Positions 8,992 through 19,549 of a stretch of 64,000 nucleotides of DNA are shown here, in pieces. The notes below the pieces were generated by a model that was not told where the DNA came from, searched no databases, and saw nothing but the letters and a program-made list of their open reading frames with translations. The position numbers and the translations under genes were made by a program. Source of the DNA: Enterobacter quasihormaechei (GTDB lineage: Bacteria; Pseudomonadota; Gammaproteobacteria; Enterobacterales; Enterobacteriaceae); contig NZ_SJON01000002.1 of assembly GCF_004331385.1 (NCBI RefSeq), forward strand, positions 372,001 to 436,000, in the 5' to 3' direction. Position 1 is the first letter of the stretch. The number at the start of each line of letters is the position of its first letter.

Positions 8992-11900
8992 CGGACTGCT
9001 GCTGTTGCTCGTCGCGTTTATGGCTCAAGGTGCGACGGCGCAAGAACCTCTTAAGCTTCTCTCCCGCAGCATGGAGACGATTGCCGACCCGGGGCTGAGC
9101 GCAAGCGAATGGCGCTGGCTGCGTGAACACCGCAAGATCCGCCTGGCCGTCTGGCTGCCGATGTCGCCGCCCTATGACATTACCACCGGCCTGAATGATT
9201 ACGGTGGCATCAATGCCGATTTCCTCGGTCTGGCGGCGGATAACCTGGGCGTCGAAATAGAGGTGATTCGCTACCCAAACTATCAGGCTGCACTGGAAGC
9301 GTTACGCGCAGGGGAAGCCGATTTCATCGCGCAGGCCAGCGATAACCAGCATCATCAGGGGCTGATACTGAGCCACCCTTACAGCCCAAATTCTGCCGTT
9401 GAAGTGGTCAATAACGAAGCCACACAGGATGATGCGGTCAGAAAGATTGCCATCGCGCCGGGCTACGATCCTCAACGCGTCCTGGAGCGCTACCCGAACG
9501 CGGAGATCGTCCCCTTCTATTCACCACGCCACGCGCTGGAAGCACTCGCGTTTCGAAAAATCGACCTTTTCTTTTGCGATGGCGTCACCGCTCGCTATCT
9601 GGTGAACCAGTCCAACATCAGCAACTTGCTTATTCGCCCTCTCGACACCCCCTTCCCCGTGTCAGGATTTTCCTTTGCGGCAATGCCAAAGATGCGCATC
9701 TGGATCACGGTGCTGAATAACTTTCTGGCCGCGTTACCGGAAAGTGCGAGCGTAGAGATACACCGTCGGTGGAATGGCGGCATCCCGCTTTCACTCAGCG
9801 AGCAGAAACCGGTCTTTACGTCGCTGGAGAATAAATGGATTGATGAGCACAAATGTATACGGGTGGCAGTGGCCGAGGATAACCCACCGATTGCCTTTTT
9901 TGATAAAGGCGGCAAGATGCGTGGCATCATTGCCGATGTCCTGACCGCATTACAGCTTCGCACCGGGTTTACCTTTGTTATCCAGCGTTTTCCTACCCAA
10001 AGGGCGGCCCTGGCGTCGGTAAAAGCGGGAAAATCGGATTTGGTTGCAGGCGTGACGCAGGGGGATATCTGGCGTACCGATTTACTGACCACCCGCACCT
10101 GGCTCTATAACTCCTGGGTGATGGTCGGACAAGCGCACTCGGTTCCTGGCGCGGTGAGTCCCGGCGTACTCAGCCTGGACGGGCAGTCGCCCGAAGAGTG
10201 GTTACGTAAGCAGAGCGGGGGCCAAACGGAAAAGGTCGACACCTGGCGACAGGGGCTTAACCGCATTGTTCACAGTAACGACAAAATGATGGCCATGCCG
10301 CTGATCGTCGCCAATACGCTCCTGGCGAATAAAGAGTATGCCGCGCTCCGTATTCTGGGAAGCATCGACATCGACCCAATGCGATTCTCGTTCGGGGCGT
10401 CCCGCCAGTCCTGGCCTTTGATCACCATTCTTAATAAAGCGCTCATTAATATTCCGCCGGAGGATCTCCATGCCCTGACCCGTGGCGGAAATGCGGGTAA
10501 CAGCTTCACGTCGACAGGACCAAAACAGGTCGCGCTGAGCACGGTAGTGAGCGTCGGACTGGCAATCGCGTTCCTTCTCTGCCTTGCCGCCGCGTGGGGT
10601 TATCGTCGCCATCTGCACTATCAGCAGCGCATGCTGAAAATCATTTCGGCCCAGCGACAATCCAGGAAACTTGCGCACCGCGCCAGCCGTGCGAAGAGCG
10701 TGTTTCTGACAACCATGAGCCACGAGATACGCACACCGATCGGCGCCATCATGGGGATGCTGGAGCTCGTGATGAAACGCCCTGGCGATACCCAGCAAAA
10801 CCGCCAGTCCGTGCAGGTGGCGTGGGATGCCGCCCAGGCCCTGCTGGATTTGATCGGCAACATACTCGATGTGTCGCGTATCGAATCTGGCCGCCTGGTG
10901 CTTCGCCCCGAGCGTTCCTCGCTGCGCAAGCTGATTGAGGAGCCCGCCATGTTGTTCGAAGGCATGGCGGCGCAAAAAGGGCTGGCCTTCGTACTGGAAC
11001 GTGATGCCGAACTGCGGGAGGACGTATTGGTCGATCGCAGCCGTTTCAGGCAGATTCTGGTTAACATCGTCGGAAACGCGATCAAATTCACCGAACGCGG
11101 ACAGATAACGCTGAGCGTGCAGCTCGACGGACGTGACGAGGGCTATCTGCTGTTGCGTATCACGGTCATCGATACCGGGGTAGGTATCGACGAGGCCACC
11201 CAACAGCGGTTGTTCCAGCCCTTCACTCAGGGAAACACCCCTAACGTTGCACAGGGGAGCGGGCTGGGTCTTTATATCTGCCGCACGTTAACAATGATGA
11301 TGGGCGGCAGTTTAGCGATCCACAGCGAGCCTGGACAGGGAACGACGGTCACAGTCTCCCTTAAGCTGCCAATAATGGCAGAACGCCAGGATGTTCCTGA
11401 TATACAGCCTGCGCCCCCGCTTTCTCGCCCCTCCCTGCGCGTTTTGATTGTCGATGATAATCCCGTCGGCAGGATGGTACTCAGCCAGCAGTTGAGCTGG
11501 CTCGGTCATCGCGCGATCGACGCCGACAGCTCAGCCTCTGCGCTGGAAGCACTACAGCATGCGCAACCGGATGCGGTGATCACCGATTGCAATATGCCCG
11601 GCATGAGTGGGTTTGAGCTGGCTCAGATAATTCATACGAACTACCCCGACATTGTGGTCTTTGGCGCGACCGCTGACGCACGGGAAGTTGTCCGGGAGAG
11701 AGCAAGAGAAGCCGGTATGCGCCACTGTCTGTTTAAGCCGATCACCCTCACTATGCTTGCGGAACTGCTGGCCCCCCTGAAGGGTTCAGCCCCGATTGCC
11801 GAAAGCCCGCAAGGGTCAATAGCGTGCAACCTGCCGCCCGAATTGCTGGAAGGGGATAACCTGCCCCTGTTCCTTTCGCTCCAGATTTCGGTCATTGATG

Positions 11901-12130
11901 AATCCCTTGCCCACCTGCGCGCCTGGCTCGTGACGCCGGATACCGCTCTGCGTGAGACGCTGCACAAACTGCGCGGCGGGCTGGCGTTACTGGGCGTGCC
12001 CGCGTTGATAGCCCGCTGTGAAGCCCAGGAAGCCAACCCGGACCGCGACGGCATCCACCAGCTGTTAGCTGAACTTGAGCAGCTACGCGCCGCATTACAG
12101 CGTTGGTACGATTCAGGACGACAACCTTAA
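8978..12130 (+). CDS. BvgS/EvgS-like hybrid sensor kinase lacking the PAS domain
   Basis: A 1050-residue unorthodox sensor. After a signal peptide come two periplasmic SBP_bac_3 (Venus-flytrap) domains, about residues 45-270 and 290-500, starting with KIRLAVWLPMSPPYD and CIRVAVAEDNPPIAFF. One membrane span lies at about 518-541. The cytoplasmic part has HisKA with H582 (MSHEIRTP), HATPase (NAIKFT near 695, DTGVGI, GSGLGL near 761), a receiver domain with D870 (ITDCNMPG) and an HPt domain with H996 (HKLRGG). Only about 40 residues separate the membrane span from H582, so the PAS domain of BvgS and EvgS is absent, which explains the shorter length (those are near 1200). All phosphorelay residues are present. 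Confidence 0.93.
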   Translation: MRILSGLLLLLVAFMAQGATAQEPLKLLSRSMETIADPGLSASEWRWLREHRKIRLAVWLPMSPPYDITTGLNDYGGINADFLGLAADNLGVEIEVIRYPNYQAALEALRAGEADFIAQASDNQHHQGLILSHPYSPNSAVEVVNNEATQDDAVRKIAIAPGYDPQRVLERYPNAEIVPFYSPRHALEALAFRKIDLFFCDGVTARYLVNQSNISNLLIRPLDTPFPVSGFSFAAMPKMRIWITVLNNFLAALPESASVEIHRRWNGGIPLSLSEQKPVFTSLENKWIDEHKCIRVAVAEDNPPIAFFDKGGKMRGIIADVLTALQLRTGFTFVIQRFPTQRAALASVKAGKSDLVAGVTQGDIWRTDLLTTRTWLYNSWVMVGQAHSVPGAVSPGVLSLDGQSPEEWLRKQSGGQTEKVDTWRQGLNRIVHSNDKMMAMPLIVANTLLANKEYAALRILGSIDIDPMRFSFGASRQSWPLITILNKALINIPPEDLHALTRGGNAGNSFTSTGPKQVALSTVVSVGLAIAFLLCLAAAWGYRRHLHYQQRMLKIISAQRQSRKLAHRASRAKSVFLTTMSHEIRTPIGAIMGMLELVMKRPGDTQQNRQSVQVAWDAAQALLDLIGNILDVSRIESGRLVLRPERSSLRKLIEEPAMLFEGMAAQKGLAFVLERDAELREDVLVDRSRFRQILVNIVGNAIKFTERGQITLSVQLDGRDEGYLLLRITVIDTGVGIDEATQQRLFQPFTQGNTPNVAQGSGLGLYICRTLTMMMGGSLAIHSEPGQGTTVTVSLKLPIMAERQDVPDIQPAPPLSRPSLRVLIVDDNPVGRMVLSQQLSWLGHRAIDADSSASALEALQHAQPDAVITDCNMPGMSGFELAQIIHTNYPDIVVFGATADAREVVRERAREAGMRHCLFKPITLTMLAELLAPLKGSAPIAESPQGSIACNLPPELLEGDNLPLFLSLQISVIDESLAHLRAWLVTPDTALRETLHKLRGGLALLGVPALIARCEAQEANPDRDGIHQLLAELEQLRAALQRWYDSGRQP

Positions 12131-12256
12131 TCCACGTCCTACATGCGTTGAGGACGCGTCTGCATCGTTTTGGCTATCCGCGTTGCAGTACTCTTTTGTT
12201 CACAGGAGATTGCCGGAGCATCCGTTCAGGCAATACATCAACAAAGGAGAAAGACT

Positions 12257-12691
12257 ATGAAGAAATTAGTTTCCGTTCTGTCTGTCGTTGCAGCTGTTGG
12301 TATGTTCGCAACAGCATCAGCACACGCCGCTGAAAGCTGTGCTGCTAAAAGCGCTGCGCTGGAAAAAGAGATCAAAATTGCCCAGCAGTACGGCAATATC
12401 TACAAAGTGAATGGCCTGAAAAAAGCCCTGGCAGAAGTCAAAGCCCACTGTACTAACGCAAGCGTTCTCGCTGATGCCCAGAAAGACGTGCGTAAGCTGG
12501 AGAAAAAACTGGCTGAAAAACGTGGCGACGTTGCTGAAGTTCAGGCCGATCTGGCAGAAGCTAAAGCGAAGGGTGATGCTAAGAAGATCGCCAAGTACCA
12601 GAGAAAACTGGCAGAAAAACAGGCCGATCTGCGTGAAATTCAGCAGGAGCTGAATCAGGCTCGTGCTGAGCTGGCTGCCCTCAATAAATAA
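12257..12691 (+). CDS. DUF1090 periplasmic protein (YqjC-like)
   Basis: A 144-residue secreted protein of unknown function. The ATG chosen here follows a strong AAAGGAG ribosome-binding site and opens a classical signal peptide (MKKLVSVLSVVAAVGMFATA, cleaved after AHA). The mature protein is Lys/Glu/Ala-rich and almost entirely helical or coiled-coil (KLEKKLAEKRGDVAEVQADL), with two cysteines (ESCAAK and KAHCTN) that could form a disulfide. This matches the DUF1090 family, E. coli YqjC being 122 residues. It stands alone between the two-component system and a damaged usher, with its own terminator. Family assignment is good; no role is known. Confidence 0.85.
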   Translation: MKKLVSVLSVVAAVGMFATASAHAAESCAAKSAALEKEIKIAQQYGNIYKVNGLKKALAEVKAHCTNASVLADAQKDVRKLEKKLAEKRGDVAEVQADLAEAKAKGDAKKIAKYQRKLAEKQADLREIQQELNQARAELAALNK

Positions 12692-12706
12692 GCCATAACG
12701 AGCTTA

Positions 12707-12734
12707 ATCGTGGGCAGCAAAAGCTGCCCACGAT
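12707..12734 (+). terminator. hairpin after the DUF1090 gene
   Basis: A perfect 12-base-pair inverted repeat (ATCGTGGGCAGC / GCTGCCCACGAT) with a four-base AAAA loop, 15 bases after the stop codon. It has no long T run, so it may be a weak terminator or RNA-stabilising hairpin. It swallows the first ATG of the next reading frame (12733). Confidence 0.6.
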
Positions 12735-14868
12735 GTTAACGCAGATGCAGATTCCCCATGCAATTCGAGTGATGGTGCTGTTACTGACAGCAAACGCTGC
12801 GTCTGCAAATGAAAAGACATGGGTTATTCTTAATAACGACTATAAAGGCTCAATCTTTCTTGATTTTCACTCCGGTAAACCCTGCCTGACGCGTCCTCTC
12901 CTTGAAGAGTGGGGCGTAAAATCCTCCGTGCTTGACAGGCTTCACTGGGACACCAGGGCATGTCTGAGCGCCGACTCGGCGAACGCCTTCGACCTCCAGT
13001 CCTGGTATCGTCCGGATGCCAGCCTGCTCACGCTTTTATTTCCCCAGGAGGCGTTTAATCCGCAGCAAAACGGGGTCAGCACCAGCCGCTGGGATGATGG
13101 AATTAATGCCCTGTTTGTTAACTATCGGCTGGACGTCAATAACCAACGTGCACAGTACCGTTGGGATACGCCGGGCACCGATGCAACGCTCGTGCTGGAA
13201 AACGGCCTCAACGTCGGACCATGGCGCATGCGCTACCAGAATACATTCTGGCGAGAGGCGGACCGCCAGCACGGCTCTTACAGCAATTCAGCCTCTGTCT
13301 GGCGCAGTATCACCTCTATGCGCTCCCGGCTTAACCTTGGCGACGGTTACACCTCATCTAACCTGTTCGACAGTATGTCCTATCGGGGGATTTCCCTGGC
13401 CAGCGATGAGGCGATGTTCCCGGATAGCTGGCGGCCCTATTCGCCGCTGATTAACGGCTATGCGCGCAGCGAAGCAGAAGTCACGCTTCGCCAGAACGGC
13501 GAGCGCGTCTATCGCATTCACGTCCCACCGGGACCCTTTGTTATCCGTGATTTTTATCCACCAGATTTACAGGGCAACCTTGAACTGACAATTCAGGAGA
13601 GCGACGGGAGCGAGCGTACCCGGTCCATTCCGTACTCGATCATGCCCAATCTGGTGCAGTATAAAATGTTCAGTTACGAGCTGGTCGCCGGGCGTTATAA
13701 ACCCTTTCACGGCGTGGAGCTGGATAAAGATCGTTTCTGGCAGAGCACGCTCTCCTGGGGCGTCGCCCCGCGCGCTACCGTTTTTGGTGGCATACAGCAG
13801 GGCGAGAATTACTTCAGTCATGTTGTGGGTTTGGGCGGCAATATGGGCAAATGGGGAGCGTTGTCTGTGGATATACGTAACGCCCGTTACCGTCAGCAGG
13901 GCAAAGCGCTGAGCGGCAGCGTCGGGCGAATGCGTTATGCCAAAACATTTTTTCAAACCGAAACCAGCCTTAACGCCCAGCTTCAGTGGTACCCGCGCGG
14001 TAGCCAGTATCGTTCGCTTGAGGAGCGGTTAAACCGCGCCTCGGTGCTGGCCTGGGGTTTCGATGATGACACCACTCAGCGCGCCCTTGAGGGCCAGATT
14101 GAGCTGACGCAAAACTTCGATGAAAACTCGAGTCTGAGCCTCTCGTGGCGCTGGCTGAAATCACGCGCTCGCGAGGCGGGCAGTAACAGCCTCACCCTGA
14201 GCCTTGACGCCAGCTGGGAGGACGTCGATTTTTCGCTTTATGGCGGCTATGACCGCTACGGCGACTCTGCCCCTGAATCAACGCTGGGGTTTAACATCAG
14301 CATCCCCTTCAGCATTGGAAGCCATTTTACCAATGTGGGACTGGTTTCTGACCTCGCCAGCCGAAACAAGAATACCCATGGAATCAACGTCAATGGCTCG
14401 CTACTGGATGATTATAGCCTGCGTTATGACGTGACGGCGGAGCATAGCGAACACGGGAACGATGCCCTGAAAAGCAGTATCGGCTATCAGTACAACAGCG
14501 GGGAGCTGAACGTCAGTATGACCCGCAGCGGCACGCAACGTGATTATCATGGTGACGTCAGCGGCAGCGTGCTGTTATATCAGGAGGGGGTTGTCCTGGG
14601 CCAGACGCTGGGAAGCACTGCGGCACTGGTTCAGGTGCCAGGTTCGGCGAAGATTGGATTTTATAACCAGTTCGGTTCGACCACCAACGCAGAGGGCGAT
14701 CTGCTGGTGAGTTACCTCACCCCCTGGCGAGTAAACCGCATCACGGTTGACAGCCTCAGCCTGCCAGAAGGGACCGATATGGATGTGAATGAGCTGGAGA
14801 CCGTCCCCACTGACGGCGCAATTGTTAATCTGCGTTTTTTGAAACCGGAAAAAACAGCGTTTCGCTGA
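12733..14868 (+). CDS. orphan fimbrial usher, truncated at both ends
   Basis: A 711-residue open frame with clear usher features: SRWDDGINALFVNYRLD, the barrel/plug signature PPGPFVIRDFYPP, and YELVAGRY. It is about 100 residues shorter than a normal usher (the intact one at 25795-28242 has 815). The C-terminal domains after PTDGAIVNLRF are gone, and only 69 bases separate its stop from parE, so they are not hidden by a frameshift. After a signal-like N-terminus it enters the N-terminal domain late, without the first stretch that binds chaperone-subunit complexes. The first ATG lies in the hairpin of the previous gene and no good ribosome-binding site is seen; 12745 or 12772 could serve. No chaperone or pilin genes adjoin it. 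Probably a decaying remnant. Confidence 0.75.
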   Translation: MLTQMQIPHAIRVMVLLLTANAASANEKTWVILNNDYKGSIFLDFHSGKPCLTRPLLEEWGVKSSVLDRLHWDTRACLSADSANAFDLQSWYRPDASLLTLLFPQEAFNPQQNGVSTSRWDDGINALFVNYRLDVNNQRAQYRWDTPGTDATLVLENGLNVGPWRMRYQNTFWREADRQHGSYSNSASVWRSITSMRSRLNLGDGYTSSNLFDSMSYRGISLASDEAMFPDSWRPYSPLINGYARSEAEVTLRQNGERVYRIHVPPGPFVIRDFYPPDLQGNLELTIQESDGSERTRSIPYSIMPNLVQYKMFSYELVAGRYKPFHGVELDKDRFWQSTLSWGVAPRATVFGGIQQGENYFSHVVGLGGNMGKWGALSVDIRNARYRQQGKALSGSVGRMRYAKTFFQTETSLNAQLQWYPRGSQYRSLEERLNRASVLAWGFDDDTTQRALEGQIELTQNFDENSSLSLSWRWLKSRAREAGSNSLTLSLDASWEDVDFSLYGGYDRYGDSAPESTLGFNISIPFSIGSHFTNVGLVSDLASRNKNTHGINVNGSLLDDYSLRYDVTAEHSEHGNDALKSSIGYQYNSGELNVSMTRSGTQRDYHGDVSGSVLLYQEGVVLGQTLGSTAALVQVPGSAKIGFYNQFGSTTNAEGDLLVSYLTPWRVNRITVDSLSLPEGTDMDVNELETVPTDGAIVNLRFLKPEKTAFR

Positions 14869-14903
14869 CGGGATTATGGCGCAATGCCCCGGTGCCCGGC
14901 GAT

Positions 14904-14929
14904 CCCTCAGCCACCTGGGAGGCTGAGGG
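14904..14929 (-). terminator. hairpin downstream of parE
   Basis: A nine-base-pair inverted repeat (CCCTCAGCC / GGCTGAGGG) just after the parE stop on the minus strand. There is no T run, so its strength as a terminator is uncertain. Confidence 0.4.
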
Positions 14930-14937
14930 CCAGTGCA

Positions 14938-16833
<1,896 letters not shown>

Positions 16834-16858
16834 TTAAACTAGCAATTCGCATTGATTG

Positions 16859-17440
16859 TCAGTGGCTGTGCAGTCCAAGAAAATCGACAATCTGGGTGAA
16901 ATGATCTTCAAAGCCCGTGAAAGCATGGTTTCCGCCCTCCTCTACAGTCTGGCGGCAGGATGCGTAATACGCCACTGCCTGGCGGTAATCCAGCACTTCA
17001 TCTCCCGTCTGTTGCAGCAGCCAGATAAGATCGGGCGCTTCAAGCGGGTCGACCTGCATAACTTTGAGATCGTAAATATGGCGTGACTCTAGCACATATT
17101 GTTGGCCGGTGTAGGGGTTCTCGTTTTCACCGAGAAAGTCCCTTAACAGTTCAAATGGCCGGACCGCCGGGTTGACGACGACAGCGGGCAACATAAAGCA
17201 CTGCGACAGCCAGGTGGCGTAGTAGCCGCCGAGCGACGACCCGACAACGCCAAACGATTCGCCGCCGTGTTCAAGCACAATCGATTCCAGCATCTCTGCC
17301 GCATCCGCCGGATAGGGGGGCAGCTGTGGAATAATCATCTCCACATGCGGATGATGTTCGCTCAGCCACTGGCGAAACTGCGTCGCCTTTGCGGAACGCG
17401 GTGAACTGTTAAACCCATGGAGGTAAAGGAGCGTTGACAT
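16859..17440 (-). CDS. yqiA: esterase YqiA
   Basis: A 193-residue alpha/beta-hydrolase matching E. coli YqiA in length and sequence character. The oxyanion motif [10 protein letters not shown] is at the N-terminus, and the nucleophile elbow is [13 protein letters not shown] near residue 75, with a C-terminal histidine in NHAFTGFE completing the triad. It is known as an esterase acting on short acyl chains; the natural substrate is unclear. Its start codon overlaps the cpdA stop by one base and it lies just upstream of parE, so it belongs to the nudF-yqiB-cpdA-yqiA-parE transcription unit. Confidence 0.95.
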   Translation of the reverse strand: MSTLLYLHGFNSSPRSAKATQFRQWLSEHHPHVEMIIPQLPPYPADAAEMLESIVLEHGGESFGVVGSSLGGYYATWLSQCFMLPAVVVNPAVRPFELLRDFLGENENPYTGQQYVLESRHIYDLKVMQVDPLEAPDLIWLLQQTGDEVLDYRQAVAYYASCRQTVEEGGNHAFTGFEDHFTQIVDFLGLHSH

Positions 17441-18267
17441 CAGTAGCCTTCTGAAGCGGTATCCGGGCGGAATTCAGCCCCGGCCAGACGGCAAACTTCG
17501 GTGGTCAGCGTGCCGTCGGCATGCAGTTCCAGCCAGCGCCAGCCCGGCGCGATGGTATCCAGCGTGAAGTTGGCGCAATGCGGCTTAAACTGCACGCAGG
17601 TGGATGGCGTCGCGAGCAGGCGGCGACCGTTCCAGTCGAGATCCTGCTCCTGGTGAATGTGCCCGCACAGCAAATGCTTCACGCGCGGGAATTTCGCCAG
17701 CACGCTGTCCAGCGCCGCTGAATTGCGCAAGCTGTGCTGATCGAGCCAGCTACAGCCTGCCGGCAGCGGATGATGATGCAGTAGCAGCAGCGTATTGCGA
17801 TCCGGCTCGGCGGCCAGTTTTGTCTCCAGCCAGTCAAGCTGATAGTCGCTCAACTCACCGTGCGGAACGCCAAACACCTGGCTGTCGAGGAGCAGAATTT
17901 GCCACTGGTCCCCCACAAAGACACATTTTGCCGGTGAAATCCCCGCGTCCTGAAGCGAACTGTACATGGCGGGCTGAAAATCGTGGTTGCCGGGTAGCCA
18001 GACGCAAGGCACGCTAAAGCTCGCAATCCCTTCAGCGAAATGCTGATAGGCTGCGGAAGATTGATCCTGCGCCAGATCGCCCGTCGCGACGATCAGATCG
18101 CATGGCCGGTTTTCAGCATGAATTGCGCTAAGCACCGCCTGATAACTCTCCCAGGTGTTCACGCCCAGCAGCGTCTCATGCTTTTCGGCAAAAAGGTGGG
18201 TGTCGGTGATTTGTAATATCCTGACTGGCGCCCCACCAGCAACAGTCAGGTTCAACAGGCTTTCCAA
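17440..18267 (-). CDS. cpdA: 3',5'-cyclic-AMP phosphodiesterase
   Basis: A 275-residue class III cyclic nucleotide phosphodiesterase that hydrolyses cAMP and so tunes CRP signalling. It has the calcineurin-like metallophosphoesterase motifs in order: [26 protein letters not shown], and CGHIHQEQD. All metal-binding residues expected for the Fe/Mn dinuclear site are present. Length agrees with E. coli CpdA (275). It is tightly linked to yqiB and yqiA on the same strand. Confidence 0.97.
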   Translation of the reverse strand: MESLLNLTVAGGAPVRILQITDTHLFAEKHETLLGVNTWESYQAVLSAIHAENRPCDLIVATGDLAQDQSSAAYQHFAEGIASFSVPCVWLPGNHDFQPAMYSSLQDAGISPAKCVFVGDQWQILLLDSQVFGVPHGELSDYQLDWLETKLAAEPDRNTLLLLHHHPLPAGCSWLDQHSLRNSAALDSVLAKFPRVKHLLCGHIHQEQDLDWNGRRLLATPSTCVQFKPHCANFTLDTIAPGWRWLELHADGTLTTEVCRLAGAEFRPDTASEGY

Positions 18268-18294
18268 ATGGTGTCCTTAGGTAGGTTTATGACG

Positions 18295-18717
18295 CTAACA
18301 AACCGGAATCGCCATTGCTCCATGTGCTAAACAATATCTTAGCCAGTCGGCTAAAAACTGGTTAATTTGATGCTTTTCGTCGCGTTGATGCAACTTTTTA
18401 TTCGGGTAATCATACCGCGCTTTGAAGCGAAAGATCTGCTGGCTTGAACACACTTCAGCGACCATCGCATCGTGATAAAGACGTACCGTCATCGACGGCA
18501 GGCTCCAGTAGCTGATTTTCGGCGCCGTTTGCTCAATTTCCACCAGCGTAGTGTAGCGCGTTGATTCTGTTATCGTTAACCGATACTGGGCGTTGCTCAC
18601 CTGATAGCTCACCGTTTCGCCGGGTGCGTCGTTTCGCGGCAGCAGGCGGCGCAGCTGTGCAAAATTGGTTTCGCACAGGCGCATCATTTCTGGGAAGTCA
18701 GGCGTATAGCGCTTCAT
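18295..18717 (-). CDS. yqiB: DUF1249 family protein YqiB
   Basis: A 140-residue conserved cytoplasmic protein (DUF1249) of unknown function. The chosen start ([12 protein letters not shown]) gives the same length as E. coli YqiB and overlaps the nudF stop by four bases (ATGA), showing translational coupling; a longer upstream frame exists but only reads through nudF. Conserved blocks include [17 protein letters not shown] and [18 protein letters not shown]. Confidence 0.93.
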   Translation of the reverse strand: MKRYTPDFPEMMRLCETNFAQLRRLLPRNDAPGETVSYQVSNAQYRLTITESTRYTTLVEIEQTAPKISYWSLPSMTVRLYHDAMVAEVCSSQQIFRFKARYDYPNKKLHQRDEKHQINQFLADWLRYCLAHGAMAIPVC

Positions 18718-19346
18718 TTTTTCCACTCGTTTCGTAAACTCTGATAGTGCAGTTGCAGCCATTGCAGGGCAATGACAGACGCTGCGTTGTCGATTTTCCC
18801 CTCTTCTACCCATTGGTAAGCCTGCTCCCGACTCACCACATGAACCCGAATATCTTCGTTTTCATCTGCCAGACCGTGGATCCCTTCCGCCGTCGTGGCG
18901 TCCACTTCGCCCACCATAATAGATGAACGTTCTGTTGTGCCGCCCGGGCTTGCCAGGTAGCTCAACACCGGTTTCGTCCGCCCCACCACCAGGCCCGCTT
19001 CTTCCAGCGCCTCGCGGCGAGCGACGTCCTCGACCGACTCACCTTCTTCAATCATCCCGGCCACCATTTCCAGCAGCCACGGGGTTTCGCTGGTATCATA
19101 AGCCGCAATGCGAACCTGCTCGACCAGCACAACTTCATCACGCACTGGGTCAAAGGGTAGCAACACAGCCGCATGCCCGCGCTCAAAAATTTCGCGTTTG
19201 ATCTCACCGCTCATTTCACCGTTAAACAGACGATGCCTGAAACGGTAAAGTTCCATTGAAAAAAAACCGCTATAAAGCGTTTCTCGTGCAATAATTTCTA
19301 CATCGTTTTTGGCGAAGGTGACAGGCACGTTTTCTGGTTTTTGCAT
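18714..19346 (-). CDS. nudF: ADP-ribose pyrophosphatase
   Basis: A 210-residue Nudix hydrolase that cleaves ADP-ribose to AMP and ribose-5-phosphate. The Nudix box is complete: [20 protein letters not shown] followed by AGL. The N-terminal domain ([18 protein letters not shown]) and the loop SPGGTTERS fit E. coli NudF (209 residues). It is the first gene of the leftward unit and divergent from tolC; in E. coli this unit runs into parE. Confidence 0.96.
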   Translation of the reverse strand: MQKPENVPVTFAKNDVEIIARETLYSGFFSMELYRFRHRLFNGEMSGEIKREIFERGHAAVLLPFDPVRDEVVLVEQVRIAAYDTSETPWLLEMVAGMIEEGESVEDVARREALEEAGLVVGRTKPVLSYLASPGGTTERSSIMVGEVDATTAEGIHGLADENEDIRVHVVSREQAYQWVEEGKIDNAASVIALQWLQLHYQSLRNEWKK

Positions 19347-19447
19347 CGGTCAAGTCCTGGTAGCAATGGTGATGAAATTGTGAATTTCAAGGCTGTTTGG
19401 CTGCCGTTTGTATGGCTATATGGTAGATTGGAGCAAATTACCGCCAG

Positions 19448-19466
19448 ATGGCACGTTACGCCAACC
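19448..19466 (+). promoter_or_regulatory. MarA/SoxS/Rob box upstream of tolC
   Basis: ATGGCACGTTACGCCAACC agrees with the marbox consensus AYnGCACnnWnnRYYAAAY at all but one defined position. It is about 84 bases upstream of the tolC start. TolC control by MarA, SoxS and Rob is established in E. coli; the site here is read directly from the sequence. Confidence 0.75.
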
Positions 19467-19549
19467 TTTTGGTGTGGATGATTCTGTTAGAATCGGCAAT
19501 TATTTTTAATTAGATCAGCGCTAATACTGCTTCACAACAAGGAATGCAA

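Noticed and set aside
18718-18813. Longer start for yqiB
   Set aside because: The extension only reads through the end of nudF in another frame; the start at 18717 matches the known length and overlaps nudF by ATGA.
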